From contig OZ025708.1 in the NCBI GenBank assembly GCA_964019335.1, positions 238,501-302,500 on the forward strand: a stretch of DNA of 64,000 bases, in the 5' to 3' direction. The translations under genes and the position numbers were made by a program. Each line of letters starts with the position of its first letter. Position 1 is the stretch's first letter. The notes below the pieces were generated by a model. The model searched no databases and was not told the DNA's origin. It was given only the letters and a program-made list of their open reading frames with translations. This document shows positions 1-9,355 of this stretch, in pieces. Source of the DNA: Diplonema japonicum. Its lineage: Eukaryota > Euglenozoa > Diplonemea > Diplonemida > Diplonemidae.

Positions 1-456
1 CGGCTGTAAGGGTGACCACATGGGCAAGAGAATCGGTGTACACAACAGGTGGTCCAAAGATTTAATCCAACAAACCAAAAAAGAAAAAAAAAACCAAAAA
101 AGAAAGAAGCTTAACGTTACAATTAGTCAAAGGTTCCCCCCGGTTCTTGCTTCCGAGCTAAAAAATCTTTTTCCTTTCTTTCCCAACCCAGCACCTATAA
201 AGGACTACAACAACAAAAGGCCGGGTGATGTTCGTGCCCATTGGATGAGTTGCCAATAGCTTCTTCAACTGGTGTTTTGCTACTCGACACCCACACCGTG
301 TTAAGGGTTCACCCCCTTAGTTAAGCTTGCATTAGCTATAACTTAAAGTGTCAACATAGAAAGAAAATCGTTCAACCTTTTGTCAAAACCATATAGAATA
401 CCCCACTAACTTTCATCAAAACCCCCCCTATTTATTTTAAAGAAATTCTTTTCTTC

Positions 457-684
457 ATTGTCATATCCGATATCCGGGAAGACAGGTTCTTACAATACCT
501 CGATCTTCCTGCATAATGGTATGTCAGCCATTATGACTTAAAGTGTAAAGGGAACAAGCCCTTACTGACTTACAAAGACTGTTACACGGACGATGGGATA
601 GCCCGTGACAGTTACTTTTGTAGAGCACGTTGGCAGGCTCTTGACAAGGTACAACCCCATCGATACCAGCCAATAACCTTTTGA
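457..684 (+). other. Possible decayed coding fragment
   Basis: One forward frame reads as ordinary protein text (start FFIVISDIREDRF, later DLKCKGNKPLLTYKDCY) with a single stop codon at 514-516, and ends at a TGA at 682. There is no start codon and I recognise no family. Base composition is AT-rich like the ORF that follows. It may be the remains of an exon or of a mobile element. The rest of 1-742 shows nothing I can support beyond A/T-rich sequence and a short ORF at 20-259 of low quality. Confidence 0.2.
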
Positions 685-742
685 CATATATGCAATACGG
701 ATTAAGCCACCCGTATAGTACCTTGGCGTTGCTAAAGATACG

Positions 743-1528
743 TTGCATGTCACAAACTCACGGCTTAGTAATTCAAAAGATCAAAAGGAAAATGAACGAA
801 TAACCACCTCTCACCCCACCCCACCACCTTTGCAAGAACCTTTGACTAATTCTGACACAGAATTTAACAACAACAAAAGAAAAAGAGAAGAAACAGAAGA
901 AGAAGAAGACTACATACCTGTACCCATTACTGTAGCTGATACTATAGTAGAAGATGAGGACTACATCCCTCAAAACGTGCAATTTAAGGAGGACAAAAAA
1001 GACATAGCATCAGAAGAAGAAGAATACATCCCCCAGTACCTGGAAAGAGAAGGGATTTACGTACCTCAATTTCTACATATCAGACCAAAAGAAGAAGAAA
1101 AAGAAGAAGAAGAAGAAGAAGACTACATACCTGTACCCATTACTGTAGCTGACACCGTAGCAGAAGATGAGGACTATATCCCTCAAAACGTGCAAGTACC
1201 CTATGAAAATGCCCGTATAACAACAGATGAAGAAGAATACATCCCCCAGTACCCTGAAAGAGAAGGGATGTACGATTTCAAAGAACAGAAGATGAAGAGG
1301 AAGAACCAAAAACGGACGAAGCCCACACATACACCAGCCCTACCAACAACACAACCAGACCCACCGACCACACGCCAAGGACAACCAGAAGGCGGGCGGC
1401 CCCAGATGCCAGCATTGTGGCACCAACAAGAACGCGAACGGCGAACCCCTTGGCACGAAGAGAATGCGCTGGCACGAAGGACATTGTCCCAAGAAGCCCA
1501 GAGCCAAGAAACGGCCGAGCAAACCTAA
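743..1528 (+). CDS. Acidic YIP-repeat protein, hypothetical, no ATG start
   Basis: I do not recognise this protein. The open frame has no ATG at its beginning (it opens on TTG), so it is either an exon or a truncated gene. It is rich in Glu and Asp and built on a duplicated unit of about 70 residues: each half carries DYIPVPITVADT, then EDEDYIPQNVQ, then EEEYIPQY and EREG. The last 60 residues turn basic and Pro/Thr-rich and overlap another frame that encodes zinc-finger-like units, so the coherent protein probably shifts frame near 1330-1400. Codons are AT-rich compared with the GC-rich genes downstream. Together with the following zinc-finger frames this may be one decayed gene, or part of a mobile element; the function is unknown. 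Confidence 0.35.
   Translation: MHVTNSRLSNSKDQKENERITTSHPTPPPLQEPLTNSDTEFNNNKRKREETEEEEDYIPVPITVADTIVEDEDYIPQNVQFKEDKKDIASEEEEYIPQYLEREGIYVPQFLHIRPKEEEKEEEEEEDYIPVPITVADTVAEDEDYIPQNVQVPYENARITTDEEEYIPQYPEREGMYDFKEQKMKRKNQKRTKPTHTPALPTTQPDPPTTRQGQPEGGRPQMPALWHQQERERRTPWHEENALARRTLSQEAQSQETAEQT
903..1197 (+). repeat. Internal tandem duplication in the acidic ORF
   Basis: The roughly 82-bp stretches 903-985 and 1116-1197 are almost identical (only a few substitutions). Both encode the DYIPVPITVADT...EDEDYIPQNVQ unit. The reading frame is kept, so the duplication looks like a protein repeat rather than random satellite DNA. Confidence 0.85.
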
Positions 1529-2112
1529 AGGCCCGTTCAAATGCAAGTACTGCGGGAAAGGCAAGACACGAACCGGGTCTACCTTCACGCAGAGCTCTGT
1601 AAGAAGGCACGAAGGCAAATGCGGGGCCAGGAACGACGACGGCAAGGAACGTAAATGCCCACGGTGCGGCGTCACGGTAAAGCCAGGGGAGGCCGTTTAC
1701 AACGAAAAAGAGAATGGACGCACACCTCATTACGTGCGACGGGACACGACAGCCGACAACCAAGTCCACACTGTCATGCGATAGATGCGGAACAAAGACC
1801 AACGCATTTGGCAAACCGTTCCTACACGCTAAGAAGGCAGGCGACCGGTAGACGATCGGCAACTGCATCAGACGTGGGGCCGTTACGTACCAACACCCAC
1901 GCACCTTCTATGACAACGAACGCAGCACCTCCAGCCTTCCGCCAGCCCCCCCAACCCAACCCGACACGATAGAGTACAGGCCCTCCACCTGTTGGCCACA
2001 GGTGGACCGCATAAGGTGCGACAGCCTGATAAGCCCCACGCACCTAGGGGTCGTTGTGAGGGACGAAACCGGGTCTGTGCTCTATCTAACCCGCACACCA
2101 CGAAAAATATAA
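1371..2112 (+). pseudogene. Decayed tandem C2HC zinc-finger coding region
   Basis: In the frame of 1371-1784 there are two successive units with identical spacing, C-x2-C-x18-H-x3-C, one starting at Cys 1407 (CQHCGTNKNANG..., HEGHC) and one near 1542 (CKYCGKGKTRTG..., HEGKC). A third partial unit (KCPRCG) follows at about 1650. The text then continues in another frame from about 1760 with a fourth unit (CDRCGTKTNAFG) and a degraded fifth, is crossed by an in-frame TAG near 1849, and ends at TAA 2110. The frame changes and the stop, without splice signals, indicate a pseudogene. The fingers resemble nucleic-acid-binding arrays of LINE-type elements, but no reverse transcriptase is next to them, so assignment to an element is inference. 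Confidence 0.45.
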
Positions 2113-2304
2113 GAACATAGTTTTTTCTTCTTTACGTTTTTTTCCATCCCCTTTGTTATGTTTCGCTAATATTTTCCAAAAGGAACTTGCAACCCCAAAA
2201 CCCCCCCCTTTTTTTTTATTCAAACTGAATGCGCTCCTTTAAATGTAAAATAATAGTACAGGAATAAAAAATTAACGAATATTGATTATATCGGTGATTT
2301 CTTC

Positions 2305-2720
2305 TTGTGTTGGTGCAACAAACTAAAAACCCTCGACTTGAGTTCTATGATCAATCTTTGTTCCATTGGTTCTTTCTTCATGTCTAGCTGTGAGTATCTA
2401 GAAACCCTCGACTTGAGTTCGATGACCAATCTTATTTCCATTGGTTCTTACTTCTTGGCATATTGCTTTAATCTAGAAACCATCAACTTGAATGTGATGA
2501 CCAATCTTTCCTCCATTGGTAACCACTTCTTGGGTGAGTGCGACAAACTAGAAGTAGAGATTTTATTAAGAGGAGAAACTGACAGTTTTAAGCTCTCGAA
2601 GTCCCATATACCAGCGGGGGTAATTTTTCAGGGAAAAAATAAACGGGGAAGTAATTTTATTTCTTTTTTCCAAGGTATTTCCTTTGAGAGCCCCGGGAAC
2701 TTTATTTATTTCCAGGGATT
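2305..2720 (+). pseudogene. LRR (BspA-like) gene, 3' fragment
   Basis: The frame encodes about four leucine-rich repeats of the kind ETLDLSSMTNLISIGSYFL, about 23-24 residues each, similar to BspA-like surface LRR proteins. There is no ATG, so only the 3' part is present. The repeats end in a distinctive tail (ECDKLEVEILLRGETDSFK, then SKSHIP) which recurs at 4011. The frame then runs on without a stop into the promoter and coding part of the truncated RING/PARP copy downstream, an accidental fusion. A whole gene of the same family is at 9669. Probably a broken member of a multicopy LRR family. Confidence 0.55.
2530..2720 (+). repeat. Direct repeat, copy A (LRR tail plus 3' flank)
   Basis: This segment matches 4011-4215 at roughly 80 percent or better with small indels. 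Shared landmarks are the GRGETDSF-type coding tail, the phrase encoding SHIP, CCAAGGTATTT, GAGAGCCCCGG and AACTTTATTTATTTCC. The two copies flank the truncated RING/PARP gene. Confidence 0.8.
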
Positions 2721-2847
2721 TCTAAGGCACCCCCCCTCAGTTTACAGACAGTTCTCCTTTCATATCCCCCTACTTTTATTTTTGAGTATTCCCCCCATTT
2801 TCAACAAGATTCAAAAAAAAAAAAAGAAACCCACACGTTCTCCAAGG

Positions 2848-4140
2848 ATGTACTCACCCCCCCAATCGGGGAAGTCTTCCTCTGCAGCAACCCATGCAGA
2901 CCTTGTGAAGAAGATTAAGCAAGCTCAGAAGGTAAGCAAGGAATGGAGGCAGAAGTGGGGGGACTGGTGCGATGCGAATGGCAGGACCAAGGACCCTGCC
3001 AAATACGAGGCTAGGATGCTGATGCAGGCAGTGGCACAGTGTGGGGAACCTCCTCAGGGACCCCCGACGAGGACGAACCCGAATCTCAGCGACCCTGCGC
3101 ACTCACAGATAATAAATGGCCGGCGTGACCCAAGCAAGAAGTGCACGCATTTCTCCAAGAGCAGCAGTCATAAGGGCGAAAAGACAGATAGATCGGAGAT
3201 GTTCGGGGGAAGTTTAAAACGTCGTCAAAATAATACAGAATCCACGCCACAGACACCTGCACCTGCACCTGCACCTGCACCTGCACCCGAAAAAGTAACC
3301 TCACCGCCTGTGATAGATCTAAGCGAAAACCAGGAAGCACTTATTGGGGAAGGTCTGCTTAAGGCCACCTTCAGCGACGGGTTACAACTTCAAAGCATTA
3401 CCAGGATTCAAAACGAAGTGAGACCGTGCCGCGTAGCGCTCCTCGCAGATTTTTTGCCGTCTACAGCTTCCCACGACACGGACACTGTGCGCCCCTATGT
3501 GGAAGAGCATGGCGGGAACATCGTCAAACGGACCAAAAAAATATGTATTATAGATTTCCCCAACGAAGAACAGGCGGCAGAGGCACGGTACAAGTACAAG
3601 AACGCCGTGAGGGTTACAAACCACGACTTCGGTGTGCAAATCACTGGCGCTGTTTCTAACTGTGCTGTCCAGGGCCCAGTGTGGGTGGCGCCTTTGAGTT
3701 CTGACGAGGTCGAAGAGCTGAAAAGCTGGGGATCGTCGCAAAGGCTTTATCTGAACATAAAACGAATGAAGGGCTATGACGGGCACGAGGTGGCAATCCC
3801 TTTCTGCAGCACAAGGCAAGTGACACTACTGTCGGAGAGGCTCTCGCAACTGCCCCGCCCACCTGTCCTAGAGGTGGGGACGCCCTGTTTGCATGTCAGT
3901 GTCGCCACGATGAAGGCACCCACCCTTGTGTACACCATGAAGTATCAAGAATGCACAAGTGAGGCAGAACTTGACGACAGGAATGCCGCGATTAAGCACT
4001 TCAAGGACTTCTTGGATGAGTGCGCCAAACTAGAACTAGAGATTTTATTTAGAGGAGAAACTGACAGTTTTAACAAGCTCCTGAAGTCCCATATACCAAC
4101 GGGGGTAAGTTTTCGGGGGGAAAAAAAAACGAAAAAGTAA
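2848..4140 (+). pseudogene. Truncated copy of the RING/IBR-PARP-like gene
   Basis: From the ATG at 2848 the protein is nearly identical to the first 380 or so residues of the intact gene at 5163, including the Pro-Ala repeat and the basic N-terminus, and its upstream flank (about 2732-2847) is duplicated too. At about 4005 the match stops at the shared word CTTCAAGGAC and the frame passes into a copy of the LRR tail (ECAKLELEILFRGE), ending at 4140. The RING, IBR and PARP-like parts are therefore missing. Substitutions and small indels separate the copies, so the duplication is not brand new. It could still be transcribed, as its leader is intact, but a functional product is doubtful. Confidence 0.8.
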
Positions 4141-4215
4141 TTCTATTTTTATTTTATTTCCCTCCCAAGGTATTTTCCTGAGAGCCCCGGAACTTTATTT
4201 ATTTCCTCATGGTTT
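4011..4215 (+). repeat. Direct repeat, copy B (LRR tail plus 3' flank)
   Basis: Second copy of the segment at 2530-2720, here joined in frame to the end of the truncated RING/PARP copy. It marks the breakpoint of a tandem duplication with unit order LRR tail, leader, RING/PARP gene. Confidence 0.8.
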
Positions 4216-5162
4216 CCTTAGAACATTACAAGTGCGCACGTCTTCCGCTCAAGGAACAACAACAACATTTTACCAGCTGGGTATTTATCTTGCGCAAAAG
4301 TTAGGCCTCAGCAATCCTGAGGTTTATACGTTGCCACCCGTTTCGTCTTTTCCACCCCCCTTTTTAGCTATTTTTTCGCTTCTCTATTCCGACTTAAAAT
4401 CATTTCAGTTGCCACCCGTTTCGTCGAAGGTGTGCTACTGAAGCTTCGGCCTCAGGTGCGACGGCCTCACACAACCTTGATGATTGATTTTTCGCCGCAA
4501 AATTTATTTTCTTATTTTTTATTTGCCTTTCAGCCTTCACAAATTTCCAGGTAACAATGTACTGCCAATTGTCGTCGGGAAATGAAATAAAAATAAAATA
4601 TCGGATTGTTATTAAAGTAAAGTGAACTTTATTCTTCCATCGGCTGATATTCCTCCCTCGGCTGATATTCTATCTTTCGGGATCTTATTGTCCCTCGCTT
4701 CGCTCGGGGAAAATAACCAGTACGCTGCTTGCCCTTTCCTCGCCTCCTTTTTTAGTTTTATTTTAAGACACTTGCAACAGAAACATAAGTTTTTCCAGGA
4801 AAACATGCAGCAGGCAGAGGGGACAGTGCATAGGACAGGCTAGAAAAGTGCCCAACAGAAATGTCCGGAAGAAACAACCACCGGATGTTTCGGCGGTCCG
4901 GACATTTTTATCTTCGGTGATTTTTTGTTTGCAGTGGTAACAATCGATCGAAGACAGAAGAACGTATTTACCAAGGTTTGACGGCGTAGCCCTGGGGGGA
5001 CCTCTTTCTAAAGGCACCCCCCCCACCCCTCAGTTTACAGACAGTTCTCCTTTCATATCCCCCTACTTTTATTTTTCAGTATTCCCCCCATTCTCAACAA
5101 GATTCAAAAAAAAAAAAAAAAGAAACCCACACAGAGGCCCCACCAAACCCCGTTCTCCAAGG
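4216..5162. other. Intergenic, AT-rich, with short hairpins
   Basis: No gene is supported. The stretch holds two tandem copies of a CGGCTGATATTC word near 4640-4670, a small hairpin around 4688-4716 (centre CGCTTCGCTCG) and a stronger hairpin at 4859-4907. From about 5028 the sequence is the duplicated leader of the RING/PARP gene, also present at 2738-2847. Confidence 0.5.
4859..4907. repeat. Inverted repeat, 11-bp arms
   Basis: AAATGTCCGGA at 4859-4869 is the exact reverse complement of 4897-4907, separated by 27 bases. It may be a relic of a small mobile element or an RNA hairpin; nothing decides this. Confidence 0.6.
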
Positions 5163-7754
5163 ATGTACTCACCCCCCCAATCGGGGAAGTCTTCTTCTGC
5201 AGCAACCCATGCAGACCTTGTGAAGAAGATTAAGCAAGCCCAGAAGGTAAGCAAGGAATGGAGACAGAAGTGGGGGGACTGGTGCGATGCGAATGGCAGG
5301 ACCAAGGACCCTGCCAAATACCAGGCTAGGATGCTGATGCAGGCAGTGGCACAGTGTGGGGAACCTCCTCAGGGACCCCCGACGAGAACGAACCCGAATC
5401 ACAACCCTGCGCACTCACAGGTAAAAAATGGCCAGCGTGACCCAAGCAAGAATTTGCATTTCTCCAAAGGCAGCTGTCATAAGGGCGAAAAGACAGATAG
5501 ATCGGAGATGTTCGGGGGAAGTTTAAAACGTCGTCAAAATAATACAGAATCCACGCCACAGGCACCTGCACCTGCACCTGCACCTGCACCCGAAAAAGTA
5601 ACCTCACCGCCTGTGATAGATCTAAGCGAAAACCAGGAAGCACTTATTGGGGAAGGTCTGCTTAAGGCCACCTTCAGCGACGGGTTACAACTTCAAAGCA
5701 TTACCAGGATTCAAAACGAAGTGAGACCGTGCCGCGTAGCGCTCCTCGCAGATTTTTTGCCGTCTACAGCTTCCCACGACACGGACACTGTGCGCCCCTA
5801 TGTGGAAGAGCATGGCGGGAACATCGTCAAACGGACCAAAAAAATATGTATTATAGATTTCCCCAACGAAGAACAGGCGGCAGAGGCACGGTACAAGTAC
5901 AAGAACGCCGTGAGGGTTACAAACCACGACTTCGGTGTGCAAATCACTGGCGCTGTTTCTAACTGTGCTGTCCAGGGCCCAGTGTGGGTGGCGCCTTTGA
6001 GTTCTGACGAGGTCGAAGAGCTGAAAAGCTGGGGATCGTTGCAAAGGCTTTATCTGAACATAAAACGAATGAAGGGCAAGAGTGGGCACGAGGTGGCAAT
6101 CCCTTTCTGCAACACCAGGCAAGTGACACTACTGTCGGAGAGGCTCTCGCAACTGCCCCGCCCACCTGTCCTAGAGGTGGGGACGCCCTGTTTGCATGTC
6201 AGTGTCGCCACGATGAAGGCACCCACCCTTGACTACACCATGAAGTACCAAGCATGCACAAGTGAGGCAAATCTTGTCGACAGGAATGCCGCGATTAAGC
6301 TCTTCAAGGACCTGACTGAGGAGGCGAAATCCTTTTACGACCTAACCAGCTTCACCTTCGAGAAACGAAACACAGCGCTAATGGACTTGGACGTCAAGGT
6401 GGTTGGGCGCACCCTGAAAGACTGCACTGACGCCAAGATGTTCGTGCGTTCGCAGTTCAAGGCCAGCGTCATAAATGTGAACTCAAGAGTGCAGCGTGCC
6501 CTGCTCAACGACCTTTTCCAGTCCGGGAGAATCGCCAAGATGGCCGAGAAGGCAGGTGTCGCCACCCCCGACAAGGTGAAAGACGACAAGAAGAAGCTGA
6601 TCGTGAAAGGGGCAAAATCTGGGTTCGAGAAGTTTCGGGGCCTCTTCGCCGAGGAGTTCGACCAGTTCAACAACAGGTGCACAATACTGTCGGTGAACCC
6701 CGAGCTGTACACATACATTAATGAGAACAAGCTGAGGGAGGAGCTGGGCATCAAGGACCTTTATCCTGATTGTGTCTTCATCTCCAAGGACCCGCGTTCC
6801 CTGGCCGCCCTGAAGGAGCTGAAAGAGGAGTTTAATGTGGACACCGACGATGACTTCGCGTGCCATGTCTGCAAAGCACCGACGTCGCTGAAGCTGAAGC
6901 GCTGCAAACACGCCATCTGCGACTCGTGTCTCGTGACGGTGGGATCACGGTGTCGGTGCAAAGAGATGATCTCAGCAGCTGACCTATATGATGGCACTCT
7001 CAAGATGTCTGGCACGAAGCTCATGACAACTGTGGTTGAACAGCTGGTGAAGAAGGAGCTCGCTGCAGGGCGGACAGAATACGGACTCTGCCCTATCGAG
7101 GCATGCGGCGCCATCCTGGACAGAAGCGCTGGGTACCAAATATGCCCCGCCTGCTTCAACAACGTGTGCCCCTCGTGTTCTGCCGTCGACACCGACGAGC
7201 ACATCACCCGCACTTGCGCTGAGATGAACCCTTGTACTGAGGTGAGCCCCACCACTGAGGTCAACCCTGCACCTCCGGAAGAGGAAACTCCCATCGGCAC
7301 CCTGTTCCCTTTTGTCGAAGGCCTCATGGCGAAAAACCTGAGCGAGCACGAGTTCTATCGCAACCCCTGCGTGGCGGGTGGCAGGCGGTGCGGGGCGCTC
7401 ACGAAGTTCATGAACGGCCTCACCATGGTGAAGATGAGGAAGTCACTGCGGGTCATGGGGCAGTTCGCGTGGCATAGGGTGGAAGATAGAGACACCGCCG
7501 TTGAGATTTGCCACTCGGGGTGGGCCATGGCTAGCGGACCTGGTGAGTACTTCACCCGCGAGCCGCACGTGGCCCTGGGGTACGGGGAGGACACTGACAC
7601 CCCTTACCTCATCTTGAGTTTCGTCCTTCACGGTGGCCATGTGAGCTCTTTCGATACGCACATTGTTGTGGACAACCCGACGTTCTCCTTGCCACTTGGC
7701 CTCGTTTGTTCTAAAGAGGTGAAAAAGCCTCTATTTAGGTGCCCAGGGTACTGA
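5163..7754 (+). CDS. RING/IBR zinc-finger protein with PARP-like C-terminus
   Basis: 863 residues, ATG preceded by an A-tract about 50 bases upstream. The N-terminal 100 residues are basic; a Pro-Ala repeat lies near 135-145. Residues 165-300 contain an RRM- or BRCT-like block (EEHGGNIVKRTKKICIIDF). A small KH-like segment precedes a RING-type finger at about 566-600 (CHVCKAP...CKHAICDSC...CRC). An IBR-like finger follows at about 642-680 (CPIEACGAIL...CPACFNNVCPSC). This order resembles RBR ubiquitin ligases of the DEAH12 type, but no catalytic RING2 is visible. Instead residues 735-857 resemble a PARP catalytic fold: FAWHR, EICHSGW, GEYFT, AL.Y, LILSFVLHGG, then HIVVDN and LPLGLV. If real, His of WHR and Tyr of EYF occupy the NAD-binding positions; Gly after His is replaced by Arg. 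The zinc fingers are clear, the PARP call is inference. Confidence 0.6.
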   Translation: MYSPPQSGKSSSAATHADLVKKIKQAQKVSKEWRQKWGDWCDANGRTKDPAKYQARMLMQAVAQCGEPPQGPPTRTNPNHNPAHSQVKNGQRDPSKNLHFSKGSCHKGEKTDRSEMFGGSLKRRQNNTESTPQAPAPAPAPAPEKVTSPPVIDLSENQEALIGEGLLKATFSDGLQLQSITRIQNEVRPCRVALLADFLPSTASHDTDTVRPYVEEHGGNIVKRTKKICIIDFPNEEQAAEARYKYKNAVRVTNHDFGVQITGAVSNCAVQGPVWVAPLSSDEVEELKSWGSLQRLYLNIKRMKGKSGHEVAIPFCNTRQVTLLSERLSQLPRPPVLEVGTPCLHVSVATMKAPTLDYTMKYQACTSEANLVDRNAAIKLFKDLTEEAKSFYDLTSFTFEKRNTALMDLDVKVVGRTLKDCTDAKMFVRSQFKASVINVNSRVQRALLNDLFQSGRIAKMAEKAGVATPDKVKDDKKKLIVKGAKSGFEKFRGLFAEEFDQFNNRCTILSVNPELYTYINENKLREELGIKDLYPDCVFISKDPRSLAALKELKEEFNVDTDDDFACHVCKAPTSLKLKRCKHAICDSCLVTVGSRCRCKEMISAADLYDGTLKMSGTKLMTTVVEQLVKKELAAGRTEYGLCPIEACGAILDRSAGYQICPACFNNVCPSCSAVDTDEHITRTCAEMNPCTEVSPTTEVNPAPPEEETPIGTLFPFVEGLMAKNLSEHEFYRNPCVAGGRRCGALTKFMNGLTMVKMRKSLRVMGQFAWHRVEDRDTAVEICHSGWAMASGPGEYFTREPHVALGYGEDTDTPYLILSFVLHGGHVSSFDTHIVVDNPTFSLPLGLVCSKEVKKPLFRCPGY

Positions 7755-7814
7755 GACAGCGGCCCCATCAACCTCTGTCAGGACATGCAAGCCTCTTACA
7801 ACATACTAGTTGGT

Positions 7815-7848
7815 GTTTAATTGCTTCTGTGGCCCTTTTCCCTATTTC
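7815..7848 (+). repeat. 34-bp dispersed repeat, copy 1
   Basis: GTTTAATTGCTTCTGTGGCC and the following CTTTTCCCTATTTC recur at 10388-10421 with a one-base shift. Both could encode a hydrophobic LIASVALF stretch, so this may be a copied piece of a membrane-protein gene. Confidence 0.7.
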
Positions 7849-8676
7849 AAAAGTTCCTTATTTCCCGCTTGCAATATCATTTCAGTTATTTCTCCGCTTT
7901 TACTTTCTACGGGACCGCAAGGGGACTTGGGAGGTGACTTTGCTTTGAACTAGAAAAACAATTGATAATGAATTGTTTATTGCTAAAAAAAAAAGAGTTT
8001 TTAAACCCTCTCCTTCCTTTTCTCTCCAAGGCCTCGGGTAGACCAGGTGGTTGAAAGAGAAGAGGAGTGAAAAAAAGGCTTTACTCACTTTTGGGTAGGG
8101 GGGTGAGCAGCTCATACCGCACATTTGCGGGGTCTTTATCTACAAGTCTTGCATTTCTCGTTTCCTTTTATTTTTTCTCGGTTGGGAAGTACTCTCCAAC
8201 CTGCGAGATTTGACCGAAACTGAGAGATCCCTAGTACTGACCATGCCCCCTTTCCTTTTTGGGGCATGCGACTTTCGTCTCAGGAGCTTGCATGTTAATT
8301 TGAATTTTTCTTTTTTTTTTTCTTTCAGGTGGTGGGGATAACATGAAAATATAAGAAAACATCAGATGTGTTGTTCGCTGTTGACCTCCTCGTCGGTCAT
8401 CACCGGTAGCGCCCGAGTGGAAGAACATCATGCAGGTGCTCAGGGTGACGAACAGGCAGCAAACTGCACGAGCAGAATCTTGGTTACCCGGGACGCACCG
8501 GCTAGGGTTGAGCTGCACACCGCACGCATTAAGGACACGACGCGGAACGCAGAAGAAGCTACTGCTCGGCCGAGGAGCGCCCCCTGTAATCAAGTAGGTA
8601 GTTCGTTTCATTGCACGCTTAACGCCACCTAGTGTTGCAATCAAAGCCCCATTTTTTTTTTTTTTTTTTTTTCCTT

Positions 8677-8724
8677 CAGGCGTCCTGCGACATACCGCAG
8701 GTACCTTTAAATGTCTCTTTTTTT
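8677..8724 (+). repeat. T-run-CAG dispersed repeat, copy 1
   Basis: After a T-run and CCTTCAG the sequence GCGTCCTGCGACATACCGCA, then GGTACCTTTAAATGTCTC, recurs at 55498-55545 with two substitutions. The piece between CAG and GTACC is 21 bases long and is bounded like an exon (acceptor AG before, GT after). Confidence 0.7.
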
Positions 8725-8934
8725 ATGCATTCTAAGATCGTTAAATAACATGGATTAGGCGATTCAGTTTTTTTATTTTTATTTTTTTTTTCTAATTTTT
8801 TTTAAGAAATAGTTTTAGTTTCTTGTGGAAAAATAAAGATTACTCACATTTACTCCCCCCCCTCTCTCCCTTGCGAGTCATTATTTTTCGTCTCACCACC
8901 CTTCCGTTGGGTTGTCGCATTGGGGGAAACGAAT

Positions 8935-9065
8935 CGGCGAAACACAATATTCTTCCTTGCTGACAGCTAGGCCTCACATTCTGGCAAGAAACAATCGAGG
9001 GGGCGTGTACGCCTGCTAGTGTTAACAGTTAAAAAAAAGAGGAAGGCTTTTTACCCTGCCGAAGG
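8935..9065 (+). repeat. Dispersed repeat shared with 11806-11985, copy 1
   Basis: Shared blocks are CGAAACACAA.ATTCTTC, CTGACAGCTAGGCCTCACAT, TGCTAGTGTTAACAGTTA and AAGGCTTTTTACCCTGCCGA, with indels between them. The copy at 11806 lies just beyond the 5' side of the piggyBac-like pseudogene and contains TTAA words, so the repeat could be a non-autonomous relative or flank of that element. Confidence 0.7.
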
Positions 9066-9236
9066 TTAAAGCCTACCAAGGTTTCCTCCCCCCCCCCCCC
9101 CCCGCCCCCGCCCCGCCCCCGTTTCTCTTCCTCGATCAAATCTGATCTCGGGAAGGAAAAAAAAGGGGGGGGGGGGAACGTAGATAAAGTTTGCTGTTTT
9201 CTCATTTAAAAAATCCCCCACCACCACGGTTTTTTA

Positions 9237-9355
9237 TTATCGCGTCAGGGCCGTTGTCCACTGTGGTGAGCCTCGCACAGAAAGCAGGCTATGCAAAGGC
9301 AGACGCACTCATCAACGCTACGCAGCACCTGCGATCATGCTTTAGATGTGTCGGG
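9237..9355 (+). pseudogene. 119-bp copied fragment of the lipase-FYVE gene
   Basis: This segment is the same as 13517-13635 inside the lipase gene except for two bases. It encodes IASGPLSTVVSLAQK... through RSCFRCVG and has neither the start nor the end of that gene. The edges fall inside codons and do not coincide with splice signals, so it is a fragment copied by DNA-level duplication or template switching. Flanking sequence on both sides is unrelated to the lipase gene. Its near identity means the event is recent. Confidence 0.9.

Larger units (their letters stand above)
7755..9236. other. Intergenic mosaic of dispersed repeats
   Basis: No gene is supported. The stretch includes the short repeat at 7815, a GC-richer block at 8360-8632 that is open on both strands but matches no family I know, a GTTGCAATCAAAGCCCCA word at 8634 that recurs with one change at 21251, the PolyT-CAG repeat at 8677, a repeat at 8935-9065 shared with 11806-11985, and a run of 16 C at 9088 followed by GCCCCC blocks. 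Confidence 0.5.

Noticed and set aside
1278-1904. 208-residue minus-strand ORF
   Set aside because: It overlaps plus-strand frames with clear zinc-finger and acidic-repeat patterns and has no family signature itself.
8231-8644. 137-residue minus-strand ORF and 88-residue plus-strand ORF in the same place
   Set aside because: Both open frames occur in one GC-rich block without recognisable motifs; neither could be preferred.
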